From Trichoplusia ni (lineage: Eukaryota; Arthropoda; Insecta; Lepidoptera; Noctuidae): a DNA stretch of 64,000 nt. The stretch covers positions 9,796,001-9,860,000 of the forward strand of contig NC_039493.1 in NCBI RefSeq assembly GCF_003590095.1. The letters run 5' to 3'. Shown one piece after another: positions 63,007-64,000 of the stretch (the stretch's first letter is position 1; each line of letters opens with the position of its first letter). The position numbers and the translations under genes are program-made. The notes beneath the pieces were generated by a model. It ran no database searches. It was not told the DNA's origin and worked only from the letters and a program-made list of their open reading frames with translations.

Positions 63007-63234
63007 TCATTTCAGATCGTCAAGTGTCCTTGACAGTGCCATCAAATCATTAGCAACGTTAATAGTGAGATCCTGATTACTCTGGTACGTGGGCAGATCT
63101 TTATGACACGACACTTGTCCCAAATAACTAGGTTTTCTTGTACTGACTGTGTAATTTTCTTTCACGAAATAGGTTTTAATTATGTCTGCCTTCTTTTTAC
63201 ACAGGAATCTTCCATTATGACGAAACTTTCTCAT
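63007..63234 (-). CDS. Probable terminal exon of an unidentified minus-strand gene
   Basis: Read on the minus strand, this frame ends TRKPSYLGQVSCHKDLP, then TYQSNQDLTINVANDLMAL and SRTLDDLK before TGA. It has well-mixed composition and coding-like codon use, unlike nearby chance frames. An AATAAA follows about 37 bases after the stop. The 5' limit is unclear. An in-frame ATG exists at 63234, with a stop four codons earlier. Alternatively the exon could begin at an AG further inside (for example before the KADIIK segment) and the gene continue beyond the right end of the window. The family is not recognised; the C-terminal segment is probably helical. It may also be a pseudogene remnant. Confidence 0.4.
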   Translation of the reverse strand: MRKFRHNGRFLCKKKADIIKTYFVKENYTVSTRKPSYLGQVSCHKDLPTYQSNQDLTINVANDLMALSRTLDDLK

Positions 63235-64000
63235 AATAATATAGAATTAAATTTGTCTGCTCCAGGACTTAATTTGTTGCTATACAGTATTGCTTTGACA
63301 GTCAATTGAGGGGATGGAAAAATACTGACAAGTATAAGACGTAACCCATTCTTTTTTTATTTTGTATATTTACCCAGTCAAAAACTTGACAATAAAGCTC
63401 ATAAAAAAGATAAAACGTACATATGTATGTAAGTGCTGGCATTTATATTACATAGTTCAACAAATTCTGTAGTTTCCCTTAAGTATTCGTCGAATGAAAT
63501 AGTAATAAGGAAAAATTAAGATTCTCAAGGCTTACTTGTTCCAACACAAAGAGCTTAGAATCCAGAACACTTTAGTTTGAACAAAAACAGAACATCTTGG
63601 CGCGAAGTTCGAAAGACGTGAGTACTTAAAAATCAGGAGAAATAAAAACTTAGGAAGACCGAGAAAGAAGTAAGTTACTATGTACTGGCAACAGAAATTG
63701 GGTTACCTAGGATTCAATATTTCATTATCTATGATAGGGGAAACTTGAGTCATAAATTGGCATGATGATGCAATGCAGACATCGGAATCCTTTTAATTTC
63801 CATGATTTGACTCAGTTCAATCAATAATTAATCAGTTAAAGCGGTCTAAGTCTGCGCCCAGGTCAACTGCATGGACGTCTTCAACATAAAAATGATATCT
63901 TCTCCTTTTTGACCCCCGACATTAAAAGAGGGTTAGTACCTATAAGTTTGATTTAATGCATGAAATTAATTTAATTTTTTATATTATCCTGTTTAAGTAA
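63235..64000. other. Right end, no gene recognised
   Basis: AT-rich, with no secure exon, repeat or motif. If the 63007-63234 exon belongs to a spliced gene, this stretch would be its last intron. Confidence 0.35.

Overview
The window reads as nuclear DNA of a moth or butterfly (ditrysian Lepidoptera). It is AT-rich, has short GT-AG introns, and carries many small repeats of kinds common in lepidopteran genomes: tRNA-like SINEs, elements opening with 'ctagctgacccagca' or 'tagctgttgcccgcgac', and a repeat with 'gacggacagac'-like runs. The species cannot be named from the sequence. No search was run, so all family calls rest on motifs recognised by eye.

Three protein genes can be supported fully. 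The first is a single-exon mitochondrial ATP synthase coupling factor 6 gene at 12607-12993 (+). The other two are tandem, head-to-tail aldehyde oxidase genes. Copy A has coding exons from 17266 to 23473 and encodes 1279 aa; copy B runs from 27762 to 35238 and encodes 1286 aa. Each has 16 coding exons. Exons 2-16 have identical lengths and phases in the two copies, the frame is open throughout, and all iron-sulphur, FAD and molybdenum-cofactor signatures are present. A partial minus-strand terminal exon (63007-63234, gene unknown) is likely, and a 67-codon ORF at 58759-58962 is possible.

Layout: 1-12.5 kb is intergenic with repeat fragments, a GC-rich island (4.55-5.79 kb) and a perfect CRE. 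The coupling factor gene follows at 12.6-13.0 kb. Next come two nearly identical repeats in inverted orientation (13.8 and 15.9 kb). The aldehyde oxidase cluster occupies 16.25-35.4 kb and includes a duplicated upstream block, seen before copy A and again directly after copy A. From 35.4 to 64 kb no complete gene is visible, only repeats and some repeat-free, GC-richer blocks that could be regulatory.

The aldehyde oxidase pair is a simple tandem duplication whose unit included roughly 500-600 bp of 5' flank. Its introns have drifted almost beyond recognition, while several exons keep long identical tracts that include silent sites. That mosaic suggests later exon-restricted gene conversion. 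Copy A has lost the ancestral start frame and now has a 5-codon upstream ORF ending one base before the internal ATG. I found no new multi-gene system; the most notable content is the evolution of this gene pair and its duplicated flank.
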